Positions 26,771-35,855 of a stretch of DNA of 64,000 nucleotides are shown piece by piece. The position numbers and the translations under genes are program-made. Where the stretch lies: the NCBI GenBank assembly GCA_937922085.1, contig CAKZVD010000007.1:17933-81932 (forward strand), in the 5' to 3' direction. The notes under the pieces are model-generated. The model was not told where the DNA came from. It searched no databases and saw only the letters and a program-made list of their open reading frames with translations. The DNA is from an uncultured Tenacibaculum sp. (GTDB taxonomy: Bacteria > Bacteroidota > Bacteroidia > Flavobacteriales > Flavobacteriaceae). Every line of letters begins with the position of its first letter. Positions within the stretch are counted from its first letter, which is position 1.

Positions 26771-26800
26771 CAAATATACAAGCTTTTTTTTAATATACAA
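26771..26800 (-). promoter_or_regulatory. Promoter of the small RNA
   Basis: Minus strand: -33 TTG at 26800-26798 and -7 TATATTTG at 26778-26771, spaced 19 nt. Both elements match the flavobacterial consensus, making this one of the best promoters in the window. It fires away from lysS. Confidence 0.8.
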
Positions 26801-26843
26801 CATAAAATAATTTTATTTTCTAAAATCCTAATCAAAAGTTGAT

Positions 26844-26873
26844 TGTTTAATTATTCAATTGATTGTATCTTTG
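26844..26873 (+). promoter_or_regulatory. Promoter of lysS
   Basis: TTG at 26844-26846 and TATCTTTG at 26866-26873, spaced 19 nt, match the -33 and -7 consensus exactly. Transcription from near 26880 leaves a 25- to 30-nt leader before the ATG at 26908, and rules out the longer reading frame that begins at 26863 inside the promoter. Confidence 0.85.
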
Positions 26874-26907
26874 CGCCTTTAATTTCAATTATCTAAAAAG
26901 AACATCA

Positions 26908-28605
26908 ATGCAATTATCAGAACAAGAAATTGTACGTAGAGAAAAACTTACCAAGTTACGTGAATTGGGTATTAATCCATATCCAGCAGATTTATTCCCT
27001 CTAGACAGTAATTCTAAAGACATTAAAGAAAACTTTAAAGAAGGGAAAAAAGTTGTTATTGCTGGTAGATTAATGTCGAAGAAGATACAAGGAAAAGCTT
27101 CTTTTGCAAAATTGCAAGATGGTGAAGGACGAATTCAAATATACTTTAATAGGGATGAAATTTGCCCTGGAGAAGATAAAATGAAATACAATGAACTCTT
27201 TAAAAAACTACTCGATCTTGGAGATTTTATAGGTATTGAAGGAGAGTTATTTACTACACAAGTAGGTGAGAAAACTGTAATGGTAAAAGACTTTAAGTTA
27301 TTAAGTAAGGCTTTAAAACCATTACCGTTACCAAAAATAGATGGAGAGGGAAATGTATTTGATGCTTTTACAGATCCTGAAATGCGTTACCGTCAACGTT
27401 ACGCAGATTTAGTTGTAAACCCGCATGTTAAAGAAGTTTTTGTAAAACGTACTAAACTATTTACAGCAATGCGTCAGTTTTTTAATGATGCTGGTTATTT
27501 TGAAGTAGAAACTCCAATATTACAACCTATTGCTGGTGGTGCCTCTGCAAGACCATTTATTACACATCATAATTCATTAGACATTCCTTTGTATATGAGA
27601 ATTGCAAATGAGTTGTATTTAAAACGTTTAATCGTTGGTGGTTTTGATGGTGTATATGAGTTTTCTAAAAATTTCCGTAATGAAGGAATGGACAGAACTC
27701 ATAATCCAGAATTTACAGCAATGGAAATTTATGTAGCTTATAAAGACTACAACTGGATGATGGAATTTACTGAAAAATTATTAGAGCATTGTGCTTTAGC
27801 AGTAAACGGAACAACAGAAGCTACTTTTGGAGAACATCATATAGATTTTAAAGCTCCGTATGCTCGTGTTACTATGGCAGATTCTATAAAACACTTTACT
27901 GGTTTTGATATTGTTGGAAAAACAGAAGAAGAGTTATTTGATGCTGCAAAAGGTATGGGGATTGCTGTTGACAAAACCATGGGGAAAGGAAAATTAATTG
28001 ATGAAATGTTTGGTGAAAAATGTGAAGGAAATTACATTCAACCAACTTTTATTACTGACTATCCTAAAGAAATGTCTCCTTTATGTAAAGAACATAGAGA
28101 TAATCCTGAATTAACTGAACGTTTTGAATTAATGGTTTGTGGTAAAGAAATTGCTAATGCATATTCAGAATTAAATGACCCAATAGATCAACGTGAGCGT
28201 TTTGAGGCACAATTAAAGTTAGCTGCTAGAGGTGATGATGAAGCTAGTGAATTTATAGATCACGATTTTTTACGTGCATTAGAATATGGTATGCCTCCTA
28301 CTTCTGGTTTAGGTATTGGTATGGATCGTTTAATTATGTATTTAACAAACAATCCTTCTATACAAGAAGTCTTATTTTTTCCTCAAATGAGACCAGAAAA
28401 GAAAGCACCATCTGTTACTTTAAATGAGGATGAAAAGGCATTATTAGCTTTAATTGAAAAAGCAGAAAAGATTGATTTAAATGAATTAAAATCCCAATCT
28501 GGTTTAAGTAATAAAAAATGGGATAAAACTATTAAAGGTTTAACGAAAAACAACCTTGCAAAGGTTAATAAAACTGATGAAGGTTTATTTGTAGAAATAG
28601 CCTAA
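26908..28605 (+). CDS. lysS: Lysyl-tRNA synthetase, class II
   Basis: A 565-residue cytoplasmic enzyme that charges tRNA-Lys with lysine using ATP. ATG 26908 fits the promoter position. N-terminal OB-fold anticodon-binding domain (residues about 45-145; IAGRLMSKKIQGKASFAKLQ), then class II catalytic core with motif 1 (FFNDAGYFEVETPILQP), motif 2 (FSKNFRNEGMDRTHNPEFT) and motif 3 (GLGIGMDRLIM). A C-terminal extension of about 60 residues after the core (NEDEKALLALIEKAEKI onward) looks like a winged-helix module, usual in flavobacterial LysRS. Intact, with its own promoter and terminator. Confidence 0.97.
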   Translation: MQLSEQEIVRREKLTKLRELGINPYPADLFPLDSNSKDIKENFKEGKKVVIAGRLMSKKIQGKASFAKLQDGEGRIQIYFNRDEICPGEDKMKYNELFKKLLDLGDFIGIEGELFTTQVGEKTVMVKDFKLLSKALKPLPLPKIDGEGNVFDAFTDPEMRYRQRYADLVVNPHVKEVFVKRTKLFTAMRQFFNDAGYFEVETPILQPIAGGASARPFITHHNSLDIPLYMRIANELYLKRLIVGGFDGVYEFSKNFRNEGMDRTHNPEFTAMEIYVAYKDYNWMMEFTEKLLEHCALAVNGTTEATFGEHHIDFKAPYARVTMADSIKHFTGFDIVGKTEEELFDAAKGMGIAVDKTMGKGKLIDEMFGEKCEGNYIQPTFITDYPKEMSPLCKEHRDNPELTERFELMVCGKEIANAYSELNDPIDQRERFEAQLKLAARGDDEASEFIDHDFLRALEYGMPPTSGLGIGMDRLIMYLTNNPSIQEVLFFPQMRPEKKAPSVTLNEDEKALLALIEKAEKIDLNELKSQSGLSNKKWDKTIKGLTKNNLAKVNKTDEGLFVEIA

Positions 28606-28616
28606 ACTATTCCTTA

Positions 28617-28655
28617 TTAAAAAAGCAATTCCTTAATTAAGAATTGCTTTTTTAA
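28617..28655 (+). terminator. Intrinsic terminator of lysS
   Basis: A 15-bp perfect stem, TTAAAAAAGCAATTC at 28617-28631 with 28641-28655, 9-base loop and T-rich flank. It lies 12 bases after the lysS stop. The A/T flanks on both sides would let it act in both directions. Confidence 0.88.
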
Positions 28656-28811
28656 TTTTAATGATTTCTGAAATTTAATAGATAAACCTGTAAAAACATC
28701 TAGAACAGAACTAATTTTCTTAAAACTATACTTTGTTCTAAATTTGGTTTTTATATTTATTTTGAAATTTTTTCATTCTTTTGTTTTGTAATTTATTTAA
28801 TTTTTTATCCT

Positions 28812-29897
28812 TTAAAAACCAAAAACTTTTCTAGAAATCACTAATTTTTCATTTAATAAAGGAAATAATAAATTTATCGTTTTCTCATCTTCAATTTTAT
28901 TTTTTTTAAAAATTTCAAGTATATACTGTATTTCTTGTGTTCTTTTTTCTTTTTCAATTTGCAAAATCAAATTCCTATAAAAAGAAATAGGACCTTTATA
29001 AAGGGTGTTTTTTATAGAAGCGTATATAATATTTCTTTTTTCTTTATTCTCTACTTTTAAAAGAGAGGTTATTGCTTTATAATATTTTTGTTCTTCTGGT
29101 ACATCTTCTAAAAAAGAAACTACTTTTTTAAAAATATTTCTTTTTTTTACAAGTGTTTCCTTTATTATTTCCTCTACAATTTCATCTCTGTATTCCTTTC
29201 TTATAGTTAATTGCTCTATAACAAACTCGTTATACTCTTGTTCTTCTTTTTTGAAAAAACCAATTAAGCCTGATAGTTCTATTCTTTTCGCTGTAATTTC
29301 TCTAATTCTTTTACTTATGTTACCATTTGCCCAATGCCATAATGTAAAACAAGTCCAAGCTGCTCCTTTCACAATTTCTTCTTCATCAATTACAATTGTT
29401 GCTCCAGAAATAGCATCTACCTCATCATCTTTATCTACTCCTTCAATTTCATTTAAATTAACTCCTTTAAGTTTAGATTCTTTTCTTAATAAAATTTCAT
29501 CTAACTTCTTATAATCTTCATTTGTAAAATGTGCTCCTTCTGTTTTTTCTAAAAAATCATTTTCATTTAATTTATAATGAGTAAAATTTCCTATTTCATT
29601 CCAAAATAGTAATACTGGTACTATCTTACAAACATGAGTTTTACAAATAACAGAGCCTATTTCTGTAAAAAAAAAAATATTTTCCTCATTTTTAATAAGT
29701 ACATGATCAAAAGTTCTTCCTAAATTTATAGATGGATGATTAATTTTTACTTTAAACTCTTCTAATTTCTTTTCTTTTTGAAACTGATTGTTTTGAGCAA
29801 ATGAGCATAAATTAAAAAAAAGCAACATATAATATAATTGCTTTTTTTTATTAAAAATATGGGTATAAATTATTTCATTAATTTTTCTATGATTCAT
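28812..29897 (-). CDS. Secreted protein with FMN-binding motif, polysaccharide-locus associated
   Basis: A 361-residue protein starting at ATG 29897 (signal peptide ending CSFAQN; an upstream ATG at 29936 would add 13 residues and overlap the previous gene more). Residues about 70-200 resemble an FMN-binding domain, with DKDDEVDAISGATIVIDEEE containing the SGAT element where such proteins attach FMN through Thr. The C-terminal half is helical and unassigned (HEAT-like pattern possible). The start overlaps the end of the split FAD-oxidoreductase gene by 11 bases, so it belongs to the same operon and may partner that enzyme. Substrate and role unknown. Confidence 0.7.
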   Translation of the reverse strand: MNHRKINEIIYTHIFNKKKQLYYMLLFFNLCSFAQNNQFQKEKKLEEFKVKINHPSINLGRTFDHVLIKNEENIFFFTEIGSVICKTHVCKIVPVLLFWNEIGNFTHYKLNENDFLEKTEGAHFTNEDYKKLDEILLRKESKLKGVNLNEIEGVDKDDEVDAISGATIVIDEEEIVKGAAWTCFTLWHWANGNISKRIREITAKRIELSGLIGFFKKEEQEYNEFVIEQLTIRKEYRDEIVEEIIKETLVKKRNIFKKVVSFLEDVPEEQKYYKAITSLLKVENKEKRNIIYASIKNTLYKGPISFYRNLILQIEKEKRTQEIQYILEIFKKNKIEDEKTINLLFPLLNEKLVISRKVFGF

Positions 29898-31818
29898 AAC
29901 AACGAATTTCGTGTAACCGTATATTTTTAGAACCATAAGTATCTTTTAAAGATAATTTTATTGCTGTTGTTTTTACTTTATTAAAATTAAATTTAATTAA
30001 ACGTTTTTCGTTATTAATTAACTCTCCTAACTTAACCCATACACCTTTTACTCTTCCATAAAGCTCTAACGATTTTAACAACTCAGGTGGCACCGTATTA
30101 GAAAATTTATCATCATTTTTAGAATCTTTTCGCAACATAATATTTCGTCTTACATTAGTATCACATTTAATCTCTACTTTAGAAATTTCAACAACTTCCT
30201 CCCACTCCATTTGTACTTCAGCCTTTAAACCATCCGATTGCCAATGATTAATTATTTTTCCTTCATCTCTAGCCATTCCGTTATTTAACAGTTTCGCATC
30301 TCCTGAAGTTGTAGATGAAGCGAAAATTTCAATTGCTTTTTTGGCTAAATCATTATTATCTTTTGAAGGTCTATTAGGAATGTATGCATCATCACGTAAT
30401 AATTGTTCTTGCTATTCTTCTAAATGTTTTTCATATATTTTTCTAGGTGTTGTTTTATATTTAGTACAAAGCGCTGCTGCTGTTCCTACAGCTTGCCCCA
30501 TAGTTGCACATGTTCCCATTAAACGTGTTGATGATAAAGCAATGTGTGTAACACTCACATTTCTTCCTGCCATTAATAAATTTTCAATATTCTTCGAATA
30601 CAAACAGCGATAAGGAATTTGATACACTTTTTCGAATCTTTCATGAAAATAACTTGGTGGTTCACTAGGATTTTCTATTCCTCCAGGGTTATGCTCATCT
30701 AAAGACCATCCTCCATATCCTACAGTATCTTTAAAGTTTTTATATCCCAACATATCTGGTTCAGATAAAATGTAATCTCCAATAAACCTTCTTGATTCTC
30801 TTTTTCCTGGTAAAGAACACACCCAATCTAAGGCATAGTTTTCTGTATTAGGTATTAACCCTGAATTTTTAATATGATCCCAAACACCATATCCATAACC
30901 CATTAATTTTGCTTTATTATCTTCAAAATCTCCAATAATATCACCTTCACTTCCTATTTCTACCCACCAAACACCTTCTGTAAAATATTTAAGCTTCCTT
31001 CTTTTACTAGCATTTTTATAATCATATGGTATAGTAAAATGTGGTGCTTTATAAGGCATTGGTTTGCCCATATCTTTACAGCTTAACAAAATAGTTGACC
31101 CCATCTGCCATCCATCTGGTTTATCTGGCGCATATTTTTCTCCAAATTCTTCTTTACCTTCTCGTCCTGTTCTATAAATAGCTCCTGCTGTAGCAGCCAT
31201 TAAACCATCTCCTGAAGAATCTATAAAAGTTTTTGCTTTTATCGTAAATTCTTTTTCTGTTGTTAATTGCCAACACCTTACAGATTTTATTTTGTTTTTT
31301 TCTACTTTAGATTCAATTGCTGTAGTATTTAACATTACTGTTAAATTCGGCTCTTGTAAAACATAACCATACAACATATGGTCCCAAACGGTATATGATT
31401 CTTGTGGATTATAAAAACGATTATGTAATAAAATTTCTTCTACAATTCCTGTTTCTCTTTCTGGAGTTCCATCTTTCAAATGTGTTACACCATGTAATAT
31501 TACTCGAACTTCACTTGATGCATTCCCTCCTAACATAGGTCTATCTTGTACTAAAACAGTTTTGGCTCCATTTCTAGCTGCAGAAACTGCTGCGCAAACA
31601 CCAGCTATCCCACCACCAATGACTGCCACATCATATTTCTTTGTTACTTTTCTTTTTGGAATTTCTTTTTTTCCTGTACCCAAATGATACCAATCATCAT
31701 TTTCTCGATTCCCTATTCCTTCACAATCATCTCTTCCTGTTATTGCTAAAGACACTGGTATAATACTTGCTGCAACTACACCCTTTACTCCTTTTTCAAA
31801 AAAATCTCTTCTTTTCAT
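29887..31818 (-). pseudogene. FAD-dependent oxidoreductase (FAD_oxidored type) interrupted by in-frame TAG
   Basis: Opened at ATG 31818 with a twin-arginine signal (MKRRDFFEKG), then a dinucleotide-binding start DVAVIGGGIAGVCAAVSA, GGNASSEVRV and a typical PF12831-type body (GWSLDEHNPGGIENP, LMAGRNVSVTHIALSSTRLM). Translation meets TAG at 30414-30412 after 468 residues. The same frame continues without another stop through QLLRDDAYIPNRPS and a galactose-binding-like domain (WQSDGLKAEVQMEWEE, VEIKCDTNV, AIKLSLKDTYGSKNIRLHEI) to the stop at 29887, giving about 643 codons if read through. This is one gene with a nonsense mutation, or two polypeptides from the two parts (second ATG at 30276). Related proteins of polysaccharide loci carry the C-terminal part in one chain. 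Confidence 0.85.
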
Positions 31819-31841
31819 GAGTTTCTTTTTTATTTAAATAA

Positions 31842-33497
31842 TTACCTTTTTATTAAACTTGCTTCCCATCCTTTATCAAATTGTATTTGTAATTTCTTAA
31901 CTAAGAGTGGCTTTTCTGAAGCGATATTTTTGGTTTCTGTAGGGTCATTGTAATGATCGTAAAGCTCTATGAATATTGGATCCAATTCTGGCTTTTCTAT
32001 ATTTTTCCAAAAAATAACTCTATACTGTTGCGTACGCATTGCATACCCCATTAGTTTATTTTCAAACATTTCTCTATTCCAAACATCTTTTTGTTGAGTT
32101 ATAATACGGTTTTCTACTTTTTTAAGTAATGGTCCAAAATAAGTTTCACGCATAGCAGGTCTTAAAGGGTATGCTCCCCATTCTCTTAAAGCAGGATTTG
32201 GAAATTGACTAAAAGCTGCTTTTTTCCATGTTTGCTTAGGTTTTTTTAATAACGGTTTAAAACTATGCCCTTCTGTATGTTCTGGTATTTTTAAACCTGT
32301 TAATTCACAAAGTGTAGGATATATATCTACTAACTCTACCAAAGCATCTGTTTTTACCCCTCTATTTTCCTTTGGCATATTTGGTGTCCAAATCATCATT
32401 GGTACACGAGTAGCAATTTCATAATTAGTTGCTTTTCCCCATATTCCCATGTCTCCTAAATGCCAACCATGATCACTCCAAACAATGATTATTGTATTCT
32501 CCCTTTGCCCAGTTTCTTCTAAAGCTGCAATCATTTTACCCAATTGAGCATCTACATAACTTACACAAGCTAAATACGCATGTTTTAATGTTTTTGCCAA
32601 TTCAGGACTAATATCACCTTCTTTGGGTATAAAGTCACGTGTTCTTAATTCAAAAGAAGGATGCAATCCCATTTCAGCTCCATTTTCAGGACCTTTATTT
32701 TGTGTAGTTAAAGTAATTTTATCCTTGTCATATAAATCCCAATATTTTTTAGGTGCAACCCAGTTTAAATGAGGTTTATCAAAACCTAAACCTAAAAAAA
32801 AAGGTTTGTCTCCTTTATTTTCTTTCAAAATATCTTTCAATGTTTCAATAGCTAACTCAGTATTATAACCATCTGAATAAGTATAATCTGGAACATTAGC
32901 TGATTCATAGGCTGGCCCCATAGCCAAACCAAAACGTGCTACTTTACCATACTTATCGAACATCTCTTTACGTTTCTCTTTACGTCGTTTAATATTTTCT
33001 GCTAAAGCAAAACCCACTGGTTTTTTAATTCCTCGTGTTTCTAATTTATTCACCGATGGTTTACGATTCCATGATAATTCATCGTCTTTATCTCCATGGT
33101 GAAATATTTTTCCACTATATACTGCTTCATAACCATTATTCTTAAAGTGTTGAGGTAAGGTTAAAATATCTGGATTAAGTTCTCTAATTTTAACATAGTT
33201 ATGATATATACCATTGGTTTCTGGCCTTGTTCCTGTTAATAAACTTGCTCTTGATGGGCCACATATAGCTTGTTGGCAATATGCTTTATTAAACAAAAGA
33301 CCTTCTGATGCTAATTTATCTAAATTAGGGCTTATTGCTATTTCTGATCCATAACATCCTAACTCTGGTCGTAAATCATCTATAGCTATAAACAAAACAT
33401 TAGGTTTAGGTTGCTTAGTTTTCTTTATGATTTCTTTTATAGGAGCTTTACAAGAAAATAATAATATTGATAAAAAAATATAACTAACTTTTTTCAC
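31842..33497 (-). CDS. Formylglycine-dependent sulfatase (S1 family, iduronate-2-sulfatase-like)
   Basis: A 551-residue lipoprotein (lipobox LFSC near residue 16). Type I sulfatase: metal-binding VLFIAIDDLRPELGCYG (Asp40, Asp41) and the active-site motif C79-G-P-S-R-A-S-L-L-T-G, where Cys79 becomes formylglycine. Downstream IIIVWSDHGWHLGD and GKATNYEIATRVPMMIW follow the pattern of the iduronate-2-sulfatase-like subgroup (often S1_7). It removes sulfate esters from polysaccharides. The gene lies 23 bp upstream of the split FAD-oxidoreductase on the same strand, and a GH82-like lyase-type hydrolase is 2.4 kb away, so a carrageenan-type target is plausible. A formylglycine-generating enzyme must lie elsewhere. 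Confidence 0.93.
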   Translation of the reverse strand: MKKVSYIFLSILLFSCKAPIKEIIKKTKQPKPNVLFIAIDDLRPELGCYGSEIAISPNLDKLASEGLLFNKAYCQQAICGPSRASLLTGTRPETNGIYHNYVKIRELNPDILTLPQHFKNNGYEAVYSGKIFHHGDKDDELSWNRKPSVNKLETRGIKKPVGFALAENIKRRKEKRKEMFDKYGKVARFGLAMGPAYESANVPDYTYSDGYNTELAIETLKDILKENKGDKPFFLGLGFDKPHLNWVAPKKYWDLYDKDKITLTTQNKGPENGAEMGLHPSFELRTRDFIPKEGDISPELAKTLKHAYLACVSYVDAQLGKMIAALEETGQRENTIIIVWSDHGWHLGDMGIWGKATNYEIATRVPMMIWTPNMPKENRGVKTDALVELVDIYPTLCELTGLKIPEHTEGHSFKPLLKKPKQTWKKAAFSQFPNPALREWGAYPLRPAMRETYFGPLLKKVENRIITQQKDVWNREMFENKLMGYAMRTQQYRVIFWKNIEKPELDPIFIELYDHYNDPTETKNIASEKPLLVKKLQIQFDKGWEASLIKR

Positions 33498-33677
33498 TTT
33501 AATGTTTTAGTTGATTTAAAAGAATACTTGAAATTATAAAACTTTTAAATAATACTGTCTATTTTTAGCAATTAACATTATTACAAAAACTTAACATGAT
33601 TATTTATTTTCATTAAAATAACTTAATTTTACAAAATTCTATTCATCATTAAAATAGAAATAAAACATTAGTAAAGA

Positions 33678-35255
33678 ATGATTTACCCATCAATAAATAC
33701 CATAAAAAAATATTTAATTATACTTAACATCTATTTTTTTAACACATTACATTCTCAACAATTTTCTAATGTTTTTTTTTCAAGAAAACAAATTCAAAAA
33801 ATCTTACAATCAAGTAAAAAAAACTTATAATGAAGCTCTAAAAAATAAAGACACAATACATATAATTAAAAACTTACTAGCAATGGGTGTGTACCAACGA
33901 ACACATTTAAATTATGGAAATGCTTTTAATCATACTGGAAATGCTCTTTTTTTAGCAGAACAATTTAAAGACACTTTATTAATAGCAAAAGCTCTTGATG
34001 AAAATGGAGTACTCAACTACCTATATAAACAAGATGAGTTAGCAGGTGCTAGTTTTAAAAAAGCACATTTATTATATAAAAAAGCTTATAAAAAAAGAGG
34101 CTTAAGACAGAAGAGTTATACCAATCCTATTATAATTTAGTTTTATATTATCAACGAACTTCAAATCAAAAATTATTAAAGAAATATATTGACAGCTCTT
34201 ACCAAATAGCTAAAAACAGTAAAAGAGCAACTATTTTAAATAGCTATCTTAATGAAAAAAGAGCTACCCTTCTAAAATTAAATAAAAAAAACAACGAAGC
34301 TATTGAATTATTAAAACAATCTATTGTAAACTTTGAATCTCTCGATACTTCAGAAGTAGATAATAGTTTTCTTATAATTTTATATGCTTCGATTGGTGAT
34401 TTATATAGAATTGAAGGTGATTTTAATAATGCTCGTATTTATTTTGAAAAATCTATTATGACTAAAGATGTTTATGGAGAACATACTTTTTACAAAGCAT
34501 ATGTACATTCTCGTTATGCCTACGTACTTCATAAAATGGGAAAATATGAAAATGCTTATAAAAATATAATATCTTCTCAAAAGATTAATAACACTTACCT
34601 AAATCCAAGAAATGAAAATAATCAAGATTTTTTAATTATAAAAAACCAATATAGAAACTTAATAAACAAACAAAACAAATTACTAAACTCACAAAAACTT
34701 AAACTAGTAGAAAAAACACAAAAAATACTTTATTTTAGAATTTTCTTTTTTATTGTTTTATTCTTTTTAATTTTAATTGGTTTATTAGCTTGGTATAAAA
34801 TGAAATCTTTAAAACACAAAGAACAACAAGATATTTCAAAACAAATAATTGATTTTAAAAACAAAGAACTAACATCTAATACTCTTCGGCTAATTGAAAA
34901 AGAAGGCATTATAAAAACTCTTAGTGATCATGTTCGAAAACATCAAATTGATACTACTTCAAAAACATTACTTAAATCTATTGAAAAACGTTCAAAAAGT
35001 TTATGGGATGATTTTAATAATCGCTTTACAGAACAAAACACAGGTTTTTATGAACGTTTACAAAAAAAAGCACCAAATTTAAGTTCTTCTGATTTAAAAA
35101 TATGCGCTCTTATTAAATTAAATTTTTCAGGTAAAGAAATGGCTTACTTATTAGGTATTTCTCTAGGAAGTGTACATGTTGCTCGTCATAGATTAAGAAA
35201 AAAAATGAACTTAGAAAGAGAGATAAACCTAACTACTTTTATTACTTCTATTTAA
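33678..35255 (+). pseudogene. TPR/LuxR-type transcriptional regulator broken by two homopolymer frameshifts
   Basis: Three blocks in two frames together encode one regulator. Block 1: ATG 33678, signal anchor ending LHSQQFSNVFF. At a nine-T run (33772-33780) the frame changes to block 2 (QENKFKKSYNQVKKTYNEAL onward, TPR units). At a seven-A run (34090-34096) it returns to the first frame: LKTEELYQSYYNLVLYYQRT through a membrane helix (ILYFRIFFFIVLFFLILIGL) to a LuxR-type helix-turn-helix (LKICALIKLNFSGKEMAYLL, GISLGSVHVARHRLRKKM). Both breaks would be repaired by one extra base each. The shared single-base losses in homopolymers suggest decay or read error. Block 2 with block 3 alone would still leave the HTH part translatable only from an internal ATG (34458). 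Confidence 0.8.
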
Positions 35256-35855
35256 CTTTTTTTATCTATAATATTATTCTAGACCTTTCTATTATTGCTT
35301 TTTATACAATCGATGTATACTTATTTCATTACTACTATCTCGTATAAAAGAACATTAAAAAGTTAGCTTTCTTTTTAGTACTTAAAAAGCAATTTATTTC
35401 CTAAAAAGAACACTATTTACACTCTCCTATTTCTCTTAAAATAAAATTTCTCTTAAGAGTTTTATCTATGCATTCTAAAGGTGTTTTTTCTTTCATACTT
35501 GTTTATTTCAAGATTACTTTATTTACTCATCTTTCATAATTAAGCTTCTATTATTTAACATTCATATACCACTTATATCTGTATTCATCATCTTAAGTTT
35601 TTCATTACCCTTATTACCTACCCCCTTTCTACACTAATACAAAATCGATCTATTGTTTACAGTATTATTAAATAAAATCATAAAAAAATAAAATATAACT
35701 AAAATAATAGCAAAATAATAACAAAAAGATAAAATAGAATAAACATGAGGTAATATTAAACCATTCAAAGCCAATTACATGCTTTTATTTTGCTGACTAA
35801 TAATCTTTTAAGGTTTTAAAAACCTATTAACCTAAATATTTAAAACATCAGTAAA
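35256..35855. other. 600-bp A+T-rich intergenic region, no gene seen
   Basis: No reading frame of credible length and no RNA signature. It holds short hairpin-forming stretches, for example CTTTTTA with TAAAAAG near 35371-35389 and AGGTTTT with AAAACCT near 35810, but no T-run to make them good terminators. It is the leader region of the GH82-like gene; a promoter with exact TAnnTTTG was not found. Confidence 0.6.

Noticed and set aside
35256..35855. Possible hidden gene in the long spacer before the GH82-like gene
   Set aside because: Stops in all frames and no RNA-like structure with terminator.
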